DNA from: Micromonospora kangleipakensis
Lineage (GTDB): Bacteria > Actinomycetota > Actinomycetes > Mycobacteriales > Micromonosporaceae
Reading direction: 5' to 3'
Assembly (NCBI RefSeq): GCF_004217615.1
Contig: NZ_SHLD01000001.1
Coordinates: 1,426,001-1,490,000 of the forward strand
Length of the DNA: 64,000 nt
The translations under genes were made by a program, and so were the position numbers. Below the pieces are notes generated by a model. It made no database searches, was not told the origin of the DNA, and saw nothing but the letters and a program-made list of their open reading frames with translations. Numbering within the stretch: position 1 is the first letter of the stretch; each line of letters begins with the position of its first letter. Shown in pieces: positions 34,574-42,910 of the stretch.

Positions 34574-35203
34574 TTATCCGCGTCCAAGCCAGGTGGCGAC
34601 GCACGCCTCGTTGCCCTCGGCGTCGGCCAGGACCCACCACATCGGCGCGTGTGCATCGGAGACCAGTCGGCCGCCCGCGGCCAGGGCGGCGGCTATGCGG
34701 GCCTGCGCCTGATCGTGCGGGACGGCGACATCGAGATGCATGCGGTTGCGTTGTGGACGCGCGGTATCCATTCGCTGCAACCCAAAGCCCGGGCCACGGC
34801 GCGACGGGTCGAACAGGTAATCCTCGCCGATCTGGCGGTAGCCCAGCACCGCGCGCCAGAACGGCAGCACCTCCGTTCCGACGAGTGCGTCGAGGGTGAC
34901 GTTGATGAGCTGCACGGCAGCCGGGTCAGCCGAGATGTCCAGATCCCTGGCGGCGGCCGAGATACGTCGGGCCAAAGCTATGTTGCGCAGCCCGAGGGAT
35001 ACGGTGACGCCAGCGTTGCGCAGGTCGACGTTAAGATGGCGCTGTTCAGTTTCGTCGGCGAGCCGGCCGATTTCATCGACGAGCGCGATGCCTTTAGCAA
35101 ACGAGCCGGTCTTGAAGTAGGCCGAGACCAGATGGTATAGGGAGCGCCAGTCCTCGACGCCGTCGGCTTCGTGGAACTGCCCTGCCGTGATCTGGCCAGT
35201 CAT
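34574..35203 (-). CDS. Pterin-dehydratase-like domain fused to a VOC domain
   Basis: 209 aa from ATG 35203; ATG 35215 is also in frame. Residues 1-90 (TAGQFHEADGVEDWRSLYHL, SAYFKTGSFAKG, IALARRISAAARDL) resemble pterin-4a-carbinolamine dehydratase. The usual His-His-Pro-Asp motif is replaced by RHLNVD and the following T-H-D loop is missing, so dehydratase activity is unlikely. Residues 95-205 are a VOC/glyoxalase-like half (VLPFWRAVLGYRQIGEDYLF, QRNRMHLDVAVPHDQA, WWVLADAEGNEACVATW). This fusion is common in actinobacteria with unknown function. It lies beside the integrase remnant. Confidence 0.8.
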   Translation of the reverse strand: MTGQITAGQFHEADGVEDWRSLYHLVSAYFKTGSFAKGIALVDEIGRLADETEQRHLNVDLRNAGVTVSLGLRNIALARRISAAARDLDISADPAAVQLINVTLDALVGTEVLPFWRAVLGYRQIGEDYLFDPSRRGPGFGLQRMDTARPQRNRMHLDVAVPHDQAQARIAAALAAGGRLVSDAHAPMWWVLADAEGNEACVATWLGRG

Positions 35204-35324
35204 GCCAGCGAACATAGACGGTGTGTCACCGTCGCGGCCACCGGCAACGCCTGCAAGCGGCAGATTCGGACGTCGGGCGGAGGCGGATCGGTGAGGGTGC
35301 GCCAGCCGTACGGGTCCCCCGTGC

Positions 35325-35840
35325 CTACTTGGTTGCGGAATTGACGAGCGCTGTCAACGCGGGTAGCTCGGCATCGGCGGCGGCGATCAGTGCCTCTACG
35401 GTCCGCGGCGCAGTGCCGGTGTATCGCTGCGCAATAGCGACGAGCTCCGGGACGGGCTCGGGTACGCGGTGAAGGCCGTCGACAGTCTCCAAGGGTCCAA
35501 CGCCGCTCGCCAGCAGCCAGAGGTAGTCACCCAGGTCTCGGGCGATGACCTGCAGTTCGCCCTCCGAACCGAGGAACACGATGGGTTGTGTTTCGATTGC
35601 GGCTCCCGGCGCACGGATCCAGAAGGCAGCCAACCCGCCGGACCCGTCGCGCCCGAAGACCCGAAACGGTGGGGCGCCGGCGGCAGAGTCGCCGGTCCAG
35701 TGACGCCACCACTCGGTGGTCTCGCCGGACCACATGAACATGACGTCCGGCTGGAAGTCGTGGCCGTCGTGGTCCTCGAAGAACCCCGATGCGTGTGCTT
35801 CTTCGACGACGGCCGGCAGTGTTCGGTCCTCCTCTGTCAC
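35325..35840 (-). CDS. SMI1/KNR4 (SUKH)-like protein, possible orphan immunity protein
   Basis: 171 aa from GTG 35840, nine bases after AGGA; TTG 35843 is an alternative. The pattern GAAIETQPIVFLGSEGELQV, ARDLGDYLWLLASGVGP and ALTALVNSA resembles SUKH-fold proteins: a strand reporting a score, then an LxDYLxLLA helix. SUKH proteins often neutralise polymorphic toxins. No toxin gene is adjacent. Family assignment is by pattern and moderate. Confidence 0.6.
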   Translation of the reverse strand: MTEEDRTLPAVVEEAHASGFFEDHDGHDFQPDVMFMWSGETTEWWRHWTGDSAAGAPPFRVFGRDGSGGLAAFWIRAPGAAIETQPIVFLGSEGELQVIARDLGDYLWLLASGVGPLETVDGLHRVPEPVPELVAIAQRYTGTAPRTVEALIAAADAELPALTALVNSATK

Positions 35841-36096
35841 CAAGCGATCCTACGCAGACGGACACGGCTGCCCTGCCGGGAAGACCTCGCCTGCGGTCGC
35901 ACGGCGGACAAACCGCCGGGCATCCGCTGATCGGCAGATCCGGTCGTCGTAGCGACCGCCCGGCCCAGTGAGCGGATGAACATCCGACGCTGCCCGTGCG
36001 TCCGCGGAGGCACCGAAATCCGAGTTCGACGCCAGCGAAGGCTGGCGTGCCGACGCGGGCCTGTCGAGGCCGGCAGCGAGGGTGTACGTTGCGCCG

Positions 36097-36543
36097 ATGA
36101 GTCGAGAGGACCAGGTCCCGGCGGCCTCACTCGGCGGCCGCGTAGTGGTGTCGGCACAGTTGCTGTTCCTGACCGTGTACCTGGTCGGCAGCTTCGGTGT
36201 GCTGCTCGTGGCCGCACTGCACACCGGTGACTTTTCGGCTGTACTAGACCCGCGGTTGGAACGGTTGGGCGATCCGAAGGACTCGCTTCCGCCGGCCGGT
36301 CCGGACTCGGTGTGGAACCCGCTGGTCTGGGTGTTCGGGATCAGCCGCGTGGTGGCGATGTTCGTCTACCCGCTCGCGTTCCTGACCTTGATCCTCGGCG
36401 TGGCATCCCTTATCCGTACCTGGCGGACCGGCGACCGGAAAGCATTCGGCTGGCTCGTCATCAGCACGGGAGTGTGGTTCGCGCTGGCGACGCTCGCCCT
36501 GACTCCGTACGGCACCCAACTACATGGCTGGTTGCTCGACTGA
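36097..36543 (+). CDS. Membrane protein of unknown function
   Basis: 148 aa from ATG 36097; GTG 36082 in frame is an alternative. Three or four helices: SAQLLFLTVYLVGSFGVLLV, VVAMFVYPLAFLTLILGVAS and FGWLVISTGVWFALATLALT, with an extracellular loop of about 40 residues (PRLERLGDPKDSLPPAGPDS). No family recognised. It is cargo of the tRNA-Arg element, 55 bases from no obvious partner in operon. Confidence 0.65.
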   Translation: MSREDQVPAASLGGRVVVSAQLLFLTVYLVGSFGVLLVAALHTGDFSAVLDPRLERLGDPKDSLPPAGPDSVWNPLVWVFGISRVVAMFVYPLAFLTLILGVASLIRTWRTGDRKAFGWLVISTGVWFALATLALTPYGTQLHGWLLD

Positions 36544-36666
36544 GCCATGAACCCCGCTAAGCCGCCATCGAAGCTCCGTACAACCTGAACGCGGCATGTG
36601 AGGATGCTTCCGTTCGTTATCGGTTGCAGGCGAGGGCGTGTCCCGGCCATGAGGAAGACTGCGCCA

Positions 36667-37059
36667 GTGAACGATTACCGGCTGTGCCGTCTTTCGACGT
36701 CTGACGGCGAACTAGAGCTTGCCGGACCGCCGGCTGCTCTTCGTGCCCTTGCCCGGCTGCTCCGCGAGCCTTGGGAGCGGGTGGAAGCTCAGGTTTCGGG
36801 CGGAGTTGTCGTTCAGGAGCGGACAGCAGGACCGCTGACCGTCAGCCTTCGAGGCGAAGCAACGCTGCATCTTTCCGGCGCTCATCGGTATCTCGACATC
36901 CTTTGGGACGCCCTCGACGGTGTGGCTGAGCAAGCCGAAAGCGCTGAGGATCGCGGAGTTCACCGGCATCAGCACATCGAGTACCTTTCGGATGACGAAT
37001 ACCGGTCGCCGGAGTCTGTCCCTCTGGTCATTGTGTCCGATTGGCCAGAGGCGGCATAG
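36667..37059 (+). CDS. Imm32-like protein, possible orphan immunity protein
   Basis: 130 aa from GTG 36667, nine bases after GAGGAAG; ATG 36649 is an alternative. Features are LELAGPPAALRALARLLREP, a central beta region (VVVQERTAGPLTVSLRGEAT), and HIEYLSDDEYRSPESVPLVI near the end. The HxEY...SxPLVI tail resembles what I recall of Imm32-type immunity proteins. No cognate toxin is nearby. Two possible immunity genes within 2 kb fit the idea of a small orphan-immunity cargo. Assignment is tentative. Confidence 0.5.
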   Translation: MNDYRLCRLSTSDGELELAGPPAALRALARLLREPWERVEAQVSGGVVVQERTAGPLTVSLRGEATLHLSGAHRYLDILWDALDGVAEQAESAEDRGVHRHQHIEYLSDDEYRSPESVPLVIVSDWPEAA

Positions 37060-37241
37060 CGGACGAGCGGTGACCGCAGTCTCGGCCCATCGCGCCTCCC
37101 TCAGTACCGCGCGGCGAACGCCCTCACATCGGCAGATCCGGTCCTGCAGCGACCGGTGAGCCCGCGCCCTGATCGCAGCAGATCCGGATGTCTGATCGAT
37201 GTGTATCGGTGTTCAGCCGGTACTGGCCTGCGAGCAGTAGG

Positions 37242-37967
37242 TCACGTGTGGGGATGGCTGGTGATGCCGTCCAGGATGGTGATCAGGTTGTGGTGGAAGG
37301 TTTCCTCGGCGTTGAGGTGGGCGCCGTCGATGACGAGCCGGGCGACGGTGGGGTAGCGGCCTGTTTCGAGCATGCGTGTCAGGTAGGGTCCGAGGGCGGC
37401 CTGCCAAGCGGACACGTCGGTGCCGGTTAAACGGGCGGTGCGTCGCTCGGTGATCTCCCTGCGGAGCGCTCCGACGATGAACGCGTTGAGGGCGCCTAAG
37501 GCCCGCTGAAGATCGTCGATACCGCGCACGCCGGGGGCCTGGCTGAGCGCCGCCGCGGTCGATTCGCCCACGGCGAGCGCGTGAGGTCCTAAGTGTGGCC
37601 TTCCGCCGAGCAGGTCGGCGAACCACTCATGGTCAAGGGCGGCTTCGCGGGTCGCCTGGGCGAGGGCTAGCACCGTGGCGCGCCACTCGGGGTGCTGGCC
37701 GGCCTCGGCGATCTGGGCATACACGGTGTCGACCATCAGATCGAGCAGTTCGGATCTGTTGATCACGTAGTCGTAGAGCCGCATCGGACCGACACCGAGC
37801 TCTTTGGCGATCTTGCGCACCGATAGCCCGTCGAGGCCGTGTGCGTCGGCGAGCCGGATCGCCGTGGCGGCGATCTTCGCGCGGCTCAGCGGCACCGGCG
37901 TCGCCCGCGGCTGAGGCTCGGGCCGTTCCCAGACGGGCAGCAGTGCGCTACCGTACGGCGTATCCAT
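37242..37967 (-). CDS. TetR-family repressor (tetracycline-repressor-like C-domain)
   Basis: 241 aa from ATG 37967. After an extended N-terminus, the helix-turn-helix is LSRAKIAATAIRLADAHGLDG then LSVRKIAKELGVGPMRLYDY, and helix 4 is VINRSELLDLMVD. The C-terminal half (WRATVLALAQATREAALDHE; PHALAVGESTAAALSQAPGV) fits the TetR_C class of ligand-binding domains. It is divergent from the FAD monooxygenase, with a palindrome overlapping its own start codon, implying autoregulation and control of the enzyme. Confidence 0.9.
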   Translation of the reverse strand: MDTPYGSALLPVWERPEPQPRATPVPLSRAKIAATAIRLADAHGLDGLSVRKIAKELGVGPMRLYDYVINRSELLDLMVDTVYAQIAEAGQHPEWRATVLALAQATREAALDHEWFADLLGGRPHLGPHALAVGESTAAALSQAPGVRGIDDLQRALGALNAFIVGALRREITERRTARLTGTDVSAWQAALGPYLTRMLETGRYPTVARLVIDGAHLNAEETFHHNLITILDGITSHPHT

Positions 37968-37982
37968 AAGATACAGCGTACG
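37952..37982. promoter_or_regulatory. Palindromic operator between tetR and the monooxygenase
   Basis: CGTACG at 37952 and 37977 and GTATC/GATAC at 37960 and 37970 form nested inverted arms around a 5-base centre, matching at 11 of 13 positions per arm. It covers the TetR start codon and lies 15 bases before the enzyme start, so bound repressor would block both genes. Confidence 0.75.
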
Positions 37983-37997
37983 GTAACGGAGATGTTG

Positions 37998-39122
37998 ATG
38001 CGAATTGCGATCGCCGGCGGTGGCCTCGGCGGCCTGACGCTGGCCCGAATCCTGCACCGGCACGGCATCGGCGCGGTGGTGTACGAACGCGAGGCAAGCC
38101 GATCCGCGCGATCGCAGGGCGGCTCGCTCGACCTGCACCCGGAGTCCGGGCAACAGGCCCTGGCCGCGGCGGGTCTCGCCGGCCGATTCCGGTGCGAGGC
38201 ACGGCCGGAGGGCGAGGAACATCGCATCCTCGACCCGGCCGGACGCACCCTCGTGCACCACAAGCCACGACCCGGCTCATTCTCCGGACGCCCCGAGATC
38301 GACCGCAGCGCACTGCGTGATCTTCTGCTCGATTCGCTCCCTCGCGACGCGGTCGCGTGGCAGCACCGGCTCGTCGCGGCGACGCCACGACCCGACGGAG
38401 GCTTCGGGCTGACGTTCGATGGCGGCCGCAGCGGCGACTGCGACGTCCTCATCGGCGCGGACGGCGCGCGCTCGATCGTCCGGTCGCTGCTGACCGACGC
38501 GAGACTGTCCTACGTGGCCACCTTGGTAGAGCTGAGCATCAGCGACGCCGACCGGCGCCACCCGGATCTCGCCGATCTGGTCGGCCCCGGAAACCTCTGG
38601 TGCATCGGCGTGAACCAGATCCTGGCAGCACAACGCTCCGGCGACGGCAGCATCCGAGTCGGGATCTCCCTACGCGCGGACGATCGCCACATAGACACCT
38701 ACCGCAGCAAGCGCGCTCTGCTGGACATGTTCGATGGCTGGAACCCCAGCCTCACCGCACTCATCGAAGCCGGCGACAGGCCGCCGACCCCACGCAGGAT
38801 CGAGGCGATGCCCACCGGTACACGCTGGGCCCACCAGCCGGGCATCACCCTCATCGGTGACGCCGCGCACCTCATGCCGCCGGTCGGCGAGGGCGCCAAC
38901 CAAGCCATGCTCGACGCCGCCGAACTCGCCGCCGAACTTGCCACCAACCCCGCCGACCCCGACTCGGCGATCCGGACGTACGAGGAGGCGATGTTCATCA
39001 GAACCCACCCGATCGCCGAAATGTCCGCACGAGTCCAGGCAATGATGCTGTCCCCCACCGCAGCCGACGACATCATCCGCTTCTTCACGCCGCGGCCCAC
39101 CGAGCCGGCACCCGCAGATTGA
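37998..39122 (+). CDS. FAD-dependent monooxygenase, TetX-like class A
   Basis: 374 aa from ATG 37998 with GGAG six bases upstream; ATG 37992 is an alternative. The Rossmann FAD motif is IAIAGGGLGGLTLARIL at 4-20, YEREAS binds the ribose, and the DG motif CDVLIGADGARSIVR and GD motif LIGDAAHLMPPVGEGANQAM are intact. The SQGGSLDLHPESGQQAL segment is close to tetracycline-inactivating TetX and related hydroxylases. It likely hydroxylates an aromatic or polyketide-like compound. The TetR neighbour and shared operator suggest induction by its substrate. Substrate is unknown. Confidence 0.9.
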   Translation: MRIAIAGGGLGGLTLARILHRHGIGAVVYEREASRSARSQGGSLDLHPESGQQALAAAGLAGRFRCEARPEGEEHRILDPAGRTLVHHKPRPGSFSGRPEIDRSALRDLLLDSLPRDAVAWQHRLVAATPRPDGGFGLTFDGGRSGDCDVLIGADGARSIVRSLLTDARLSYVATLVELSISDADRRHPDLADLVGPGNLWCIGVNQILAAQRSGDGSIRVGISLRADDRHIDTYRSKRALLDMFDGWNPSLTALIEAGDRPPTPRRIEAMPTGTRWAHQPGITLIGDAAHLMPPVGEGANQAMLDAAELAAELATNPADPDSAIRTYEEAMFIRTHPIAEMSARVQAMMLSPTAADDIIRFFTPRPTEPAPAD

Positions 39123-39390
39123 CAACACGCGACGCAGCCAGCCTCGCCCTGGTAGACGCTCCTGCCCTGGAAGATCGGATGTCCGCTCATCGGCAGAAGC
39201 GGATAGGCCAGTCCTCTCCGGCCGCCCCGCGTTCACAGCGGGGAGCCAACGAGCCAGCGCATCGTGGCACGCATCAAGTGAAGCCACGACGTAACGCATC
39301 AAGCGGAGTACGTAGCCGCCCGCTCAGCCGGGGCAGCCTGATCGGACTCGAGCGGAAGGTTCTTTGGGTGGACGGTCCCTTCGACGGCCT

Positions 39391-39831
39391 TCAGCTGAGC
39401 TGTTCGGCCAGTCCGACGATGATGCCCTCGGGGCCGCGGACGTAGCAGAGCCGATAGACGTCCTCGTACTGCGCCAGCTCGCCGACGAGTTCAGCTCCGT
39501 GGGTGCGCAGGCGGGCAACGACGTCCTCGATGTCGTCGACGGCGAACATGACGCGATGAATGCCCAGCGTGTTCGCCGGTGCATCCTTCGGCTCGGCGCT
39601 GATCGCCTTCGGCGTGTGGAACATCGCCAGCTCGATTCGGCCGTGGCCGTCCGGGGTCCGCAGCATTGCGATGTCCTGTCGGACGTCGTCGATCCCGATG
39701 ACCCGCTCCACCCAACGTCCCTCGATTGGCGCCTTGCCCTCCAGCTCCATGCCAAGTTCGACGAAGAACGAAATAGCAGCGTCAAGGTCGTCGACAACGA
39801 TGAGGACGTTGTCCATCCGCTGGATCGTCAT
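39391..39831 (-). CDS. VOC-superfamily (glyoxalase/bleomycin-resistance-like) protein
   Basis: 146 aa from ATG 39831, seven bases after AAGGAGA. Two beta-alpha-beta-beta-beta modules: MDNVLIVVDDLDAAISFFVE, LGMELEGK and GRIELAMFHTPK; then GIHRVMFAVDDIEDVVARL, GELAQYEDVYRLCYVRGPEG and IIVGLAEQL. Metal ligand candidates are His (GIHRVMF) and Glu (GRIEL; GPEGI). Members act as metal-dependent lyases, isomerases or drug-binding proteins. Substrate unknown. It is convergent with the monooxygenase. Confidence 0.88.
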   Translation of the reverse strand: MTIQRMDNVLIVVDDLDAAISFFVELGMELEGKAPIEGRWVERVIGIDDVRQDIAMLRTPDGHGRIELAMFHTPKAISAEPKDAPANTLGIHRVMFAVDDIEDVVARLRTHGAELVGELAQYEDVYRLCYVRGPEGIIVGLAEQLS

Positions 39832-40246
39832 GCTGGGTCTCCTTGGTGTGGTACGGCCACGGTGGCCGCATCCGCCCCTGAGACAGAGCCGCCGGGCCGT
39901 TCTCGACATCCTTGCAACATCTTCTTCGGGAACCTCTTGACGCGGCCGCGACCTGGCCGCGCATCTGCTCTGCCTCCTCAAGCAGCGCGCCGCGTCGGCT
40001 GTCGCACACGCACCGGTCCACGCCTAGACCATCCCCGCCCCAAGCGAACACCGCCAGCAGGTAGGCGTTTGCGGCGGCTACCGGGTCGCTTCACCCTTGC
40101 CTGCCTCGGCCGTCTTGACGACTGCCCACCCCTGCCGACACGGCCAGACATGCCGTGGCGGCGATCGCCGATGCAACAGAGCCGTGTGAGGGCGGCTGGC
40201 CCCGTGGGCGACGGACGAGTCGGCCAGTACGCCGGATACTGCTGGG
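39832..40246. other. Intergenic, no gene recognised
   Basis: Between the VOC gene and the 76-aa gene the translations are Arg/Pro-rich shadows. No hairpin, RNA gene or repeat was found. Confidence 0.5.
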
Positions 40247-40477
40247 GTGAACAAGGATCTTCCAAAGGTCGCTCTCGAGCTCTGGCGGGCGGATGCGCTC
40301 GTTCTGTTCGATTGGCTCCAGGAAATCGACCTGAACGCGGTGCCGATCAGCCATCCGGCTCAGAAGCAGGCGTTGATGGACCTGCTGACCCGTCTGGAGG
40401 AGACCGACGCGGCGGTGGCGACGCACGAGGAGACCGATGCGGCGAAGGCAGAGGTCAGTCAAGACATGGGCTGGTGA
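40247..40477 (+). CDS. Small acidic hypothetical protein
   Basis: 76 aa from GTG 40247. It is helical and acidic: VALELWRADALVLFDWLQEI, then HPAQKQALMDLLTRLEETDA and a tail AKAEVSQDMGW. No membrane segment. The amino-acid balance, low in Arg and Pro, argues for a real gene. I recall similar small actinobacterial proteins without known function, but no family is assigned. Confidence 0.6.
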   Translation: MNKDLPKVALELWRADALVLFDWLQEIDLNAVPISHPAQKQALMDLLTRLEETDAAVATHEETDAAKAEVSQDMGW

Positions 40478-40505
40478 CGGTCTGAGGAGATCGGGGCGGA
40501 GCTGT

Positions 40506-40633
40506 CGACAGCAACGCTGACAGCAACTGACTCGGACTGGGGCGACTGTTGCCGGCCGGCCCCGGACGGTCGCCCGAGGTCGCGGACGAGGGCGGACCAC
40601 GCCAGACAGAGCGCCCAGAACTTACAAGCGAGG
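40506..40633 (+). repeat. Dispersed degenerate repeat, copy A
   Basis: Shares with copy B (41451-41566) a CGACAGCAACG start, an identical 18-base block GTCGCCCGAGGTCGCGGA (40569) and AGCGCCCAGAACTT...AAGCGAGG at its end (40610). Spacing between blocks is similar. It follows the 76-aa gene and precedes the next hypothetical gene. Confidence 0.6.
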
Positions 40634-40717
40634 GGTCGTTGCAGTGCGGCTGCAAGAGGCAGTATGCCGCGCCGAATAAGGGCTGCATCCTCACCAGTGG
40701 TCAGCCAGCATGACGGG

Positions 40718-41251
40718 GTGCCTGACCTTGCATGGAACGACGTGAAGAACTTCTTCGACCCGAACCTGATGGGTGCATTGCCAGACGTCCGTGTCGAAGA
40801 TGCTTCCGTGGAGGACTGGCAGGCGGTGTTCGACCTGGTCCAGGCGCAGGGCTGGAGGTGGGAGTATTCAGAGGGCGACGCCGTCTCACCGCTTCCTTCA
40901 GCAGCCGACGTGCTGGCGAGACCTGCTGGCGCTGAGCTGCCGATCTTGCGAGTATGGCCGGTCCCTGGCGTCCTTGTGAACTTCTGGCCATACGCGGCGG
41001 CCGAGATCGACTTTGACATCGACCTGCGGGAGCTGCAAGGTCAGGAGCGGCTGAACATACTGTGCGGGTTCTTTGCCGCGATCGGGCGCCGGCTCGGCAA
41101 GTGGGTCTTGATGGCTCCCGAGGGCGACTACCAGCATCCGGTGCTGGGCTTCGATGTCGAAGCTGACCGTGTCGTACTGCTGGCTGACCCACGTTTGCCT
41201 AGCAATGGCCAAGGTGACCCTGGCGTGCCTTCAACGGCCGGAGGATGTTGA
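40718..41251 (+). CDS. Conserved hypothetical protein
   Basis: 177 aa from GTG 40718 (PDLAWNDVKNFFDPNLMG follows at once); ATG 40664 is an alternative with AGAGG upstream. The body is well-folded in appearance: VRVEDASVEDWQAVFDLVQA, AAEIDFDIDLRELQGQERLN, GFFAAIGRRLGKWVLMAPEG, GFDVEADRVVLLADP. I recall this as an uncharacterised actinobacterial family. No catalytic motif is evident. It lies between repeat copies A and B inside the element. Confidence 0.7.
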   Translation: MPDLAWNDVKNFFDPNLMGALPDVRVEDASVEDWQAVFDLVQAQGWRWEYSEGDAVSPLPSAADVLARPAGAELPILRVWPVPGVLVNFWPYAAAEIDFDIDLRELQGQERLNILCGFFAAIGRRLGKWVLMAPEGDYQHPVLGFDVEADRVVLLADPRLPSNGQGDPGVPSTAGGC

Positions 41252-41266
41252 GCTGCTACGTGTGGC

Positions 41267-41371
41267 GCCACGGACCTCCACGCCTTCGGCTCGGACTGGA
41301 ACACCATCGCCGAGGGCCTCTACCGCCGGGCAGACAGACTCGCCGCCGGGCAGGACCCGACCTCCCCCTGA
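41267..41371 (+). pseudogene. C-terminal fragment of an unrecognised gene
   Basis: ATDLHAFGSDWNTIAEGLY followed by RRADRLAAGQDPTSP and TGA looks like the end of a helical protein, with no start codon before it in frame. It directly follows the preceding hypothetical gene. Confidence 0.35.
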
Positions 41372-41450
41372 CTCGTCTGCTGCAGATGGCCGTGTTGGCG
41401 CTCCTCATCCTTGGCGCCGCCTACGCGGGAACGCACGCGTGGATGGCTGC

Positions 41451-41566
41451 CGACAGCAACGGGCCCAGACCACGACAGCGGCCGACCGGCGCGTGCGGAG
41501 AGTCGCCCGAGGTCGCGGATGCGGACGGACCCCACCGGACGAAGCGCCCAGAACTTGTAAGCGAGG
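41451..41566 (+). repeat. Dispersed degenerate repeat, copy B
   Basis: Second copy of the A-type repeat; the 18-base block is at 41502 and AGCGCCCAGAACTTGTAAGC at 41543. The region 41372-41665 holds no other recognisable feature. Confidence 0.6.
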
Positions 41567-41665
41567 CGTCACCACCGGCCGGGGCAGGCGCCAGGAGGCG
41601 GCACGGGGACCGCCCGATCCGGGCCTGTGAATGTTCGCGGCCGTCGGTCGGTGCCGCGGGGTGGG

Positions 41666-42265
41666 TCATGGTCGGCTGTTGAGGAATCCGATCACGGTCG
41701 CGCCCCACCAGCCGACCTGGGAGATCAGTACGACCAGGACGGTGCGGGCGAGCAGGCGCCGGGGCAGGTTGGCGGGGTACGCCGCCGCGCGCCGGTTGAC
41801 GGCCCAGGCGTGGACTCCGTTGAGGGCGACCAGCAGCACGAGCGCCAGCTTGGCCAGGGTCAGGGGTGAGGTGAGGTCCGGGTGCAGCAGGGCCCCACTG
41901 GCGACCAGCCCCGCGAGGCCGAGCCAGATGAGCAGGTGAGCGCCGTCTGCGACGGCGAGCACCTGCTGCAGCGGACGTCGGCGCAGCAGCCACATCAGCC
42001 CGAACCAGTCGACGGTGAGCACTGCGCCGAATCCGATGACCAGCGAGATCAGGTGAACGAAGAGCGCGGCGCGGTGCAGGACTGGGTTGACGTGGACGTG
42101 GATGTGGGCCGAGACCCAGATGGCTGCGGCCAACACTCCGACAACGGCGCTCGACGCCAGGCGTGCCGTCCGGCGCGGCAGTGGTGACGGACCGGGCGTC
42201 GCTGCCGGCTGGAGGGTGGGGTCGCCGCCGGGCGCTGCGATACCGATATCCGAGACGAGGTTCAT
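41666..42265 (-). CDS. Five-helix membrane protein, partner of the iron lipoprotein
   Basis: 199 aa. Hydrophobic helices near residues 36-55, 65-88, 100-125, 130-150 and 170-192 (for example VVGVLAAAIWVSAHIHVHV; RAALFVHLISLVIGFGAVL; WLGLAGLVASGALL). Several His residues (HIHVHV, LFVH, GAHLL, GVHAW) are placed in or near helices, as in heme- or metal-handling membrane proteins such as CopD/DUF2214-like families. No exact family is recognised. It starts six bases after the Tp34-like gene ends, so the two form an operon. Confidence 0.7.
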   Translation of the reverse strand: MNLVSDIGIAAPGGDPTLQPAATPGPSPLPRRTARLASSAVVGVLAAAIWVSAHIHVHVNPVLHRAALFVHLISLVIGFGAVLTVDWFGLMWLLRRRPLQQVLAVADGAHLLIWLGLAGLVASGALLHPDLTSPLTLAKLALVLLVALNGVHAWAVNRRAAAYPANLPRRLLARTVLVVLISQVGWWGATVIGFLNSRP

Positions 42266-42271
42266 CGCAGA

Positions 42272-42910
42272 CTACGTGGTCGGTTCGAGCTTGACGCCGG
42301 TGAAGGTCGCCGTAGCCCCTTCGGCCAGGGCAGGCTCGTGGCCTTTTTCCCCGTGGCGCAGGAACGTCGGTACCCCCAGGGTGGCACGTAGGGTGTAGGT
42401 GCCGGCCTGGGGGATGGCGAAGTTGTTGGCGTAGTGGAAGAACTCGGCGTAGTAGAAGTTCAGGTCTTTGGCGTCGACGACCTTGCCGGAGGCGTCAATA
42501 ACCTCCAGTCGGATCGGCACCTCGGGGATGACCCGGCCGGTTGCCGCCTCGATGGGGATGATCTCGATGTGGTGGGTCTCCCCGGCGGCCGGCTCGCGCA
42601 GCACCTGCTTGCCGCCGTCGGCGCGGTACCACGGTTCGGCGCCCTCGACGATGTAGGCGATACGCCACGGGCCGGCCGTGTTCTCCCCGCCCTCGGCCTT
42701 GATCTCCTTCGCGAGGGTCGCCTGCTCCATTGCCACACCCTCGGGCACTCCGGTGTTCGCGGACCCACCCCCCGACGTAGGTGCGCTGTGCGCTGGGGTG
42801 GCCGAGGTGCCAGCGGAGCAGCCAGCCAGTGCACCGATGCCGACGGTGAGGGCAAGGCCGAGCACGGGCGCAAGGCGCAAGCCGCGCCCCAGGACGTCGC
42901 TACTTAGCAT
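42272..42910 (-). CDS. Tp34/P19-family iron-binding lipoprotein
   Basis: 212 aa from ATG 42910. A lipoprotein signal peptide ends in ALAGC. The mature part (GPWRIAYIVEGAEPWYR, GETHHIEIIPIEAATGRVIP, VPIRLEVIDASGKVV, YAEFFHYANNFAIPQAGTYT) matches the Tp34/P19 family of Fe2+/Cu2+-binding periplasmic proteins. His and Glu residues in ETHHIEIIP are probable ligands. Such proteins work with FTR1-type or other membrane partners. A 19-bp iron box overlaps the start, so IdeR/DmdR repression in iron-replete cells is expected. Confidence 0.87.
   Translation of the reverse strand: MLSSDVLGRGLRLAPVLGLALTVGIGALAGCSAGTSATPAHSAPTSGGGSANTGVPEGVAMEQATLAKEIKAEGGENTAGPWRIAYIVEGAEPWYRADGGKQVLREPAAGETHHIEIIPIEAATGRVIPEVPIRLEVIDASGKVVDAKDLNFYYAEFFHYANNFAIPQAGTYTLRATLGVPTFLRHGEKGHEPALAEGATATFTGVKLEPTT

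Noticed and set aside
41245..41682. A 145-codon plus-strand frame after the hypothetical gene
   Set aside because: Arg/Pro/Gly-rich, overlaps repeat B, and no homologous pattern was seen; a better fragment lies in another frame.
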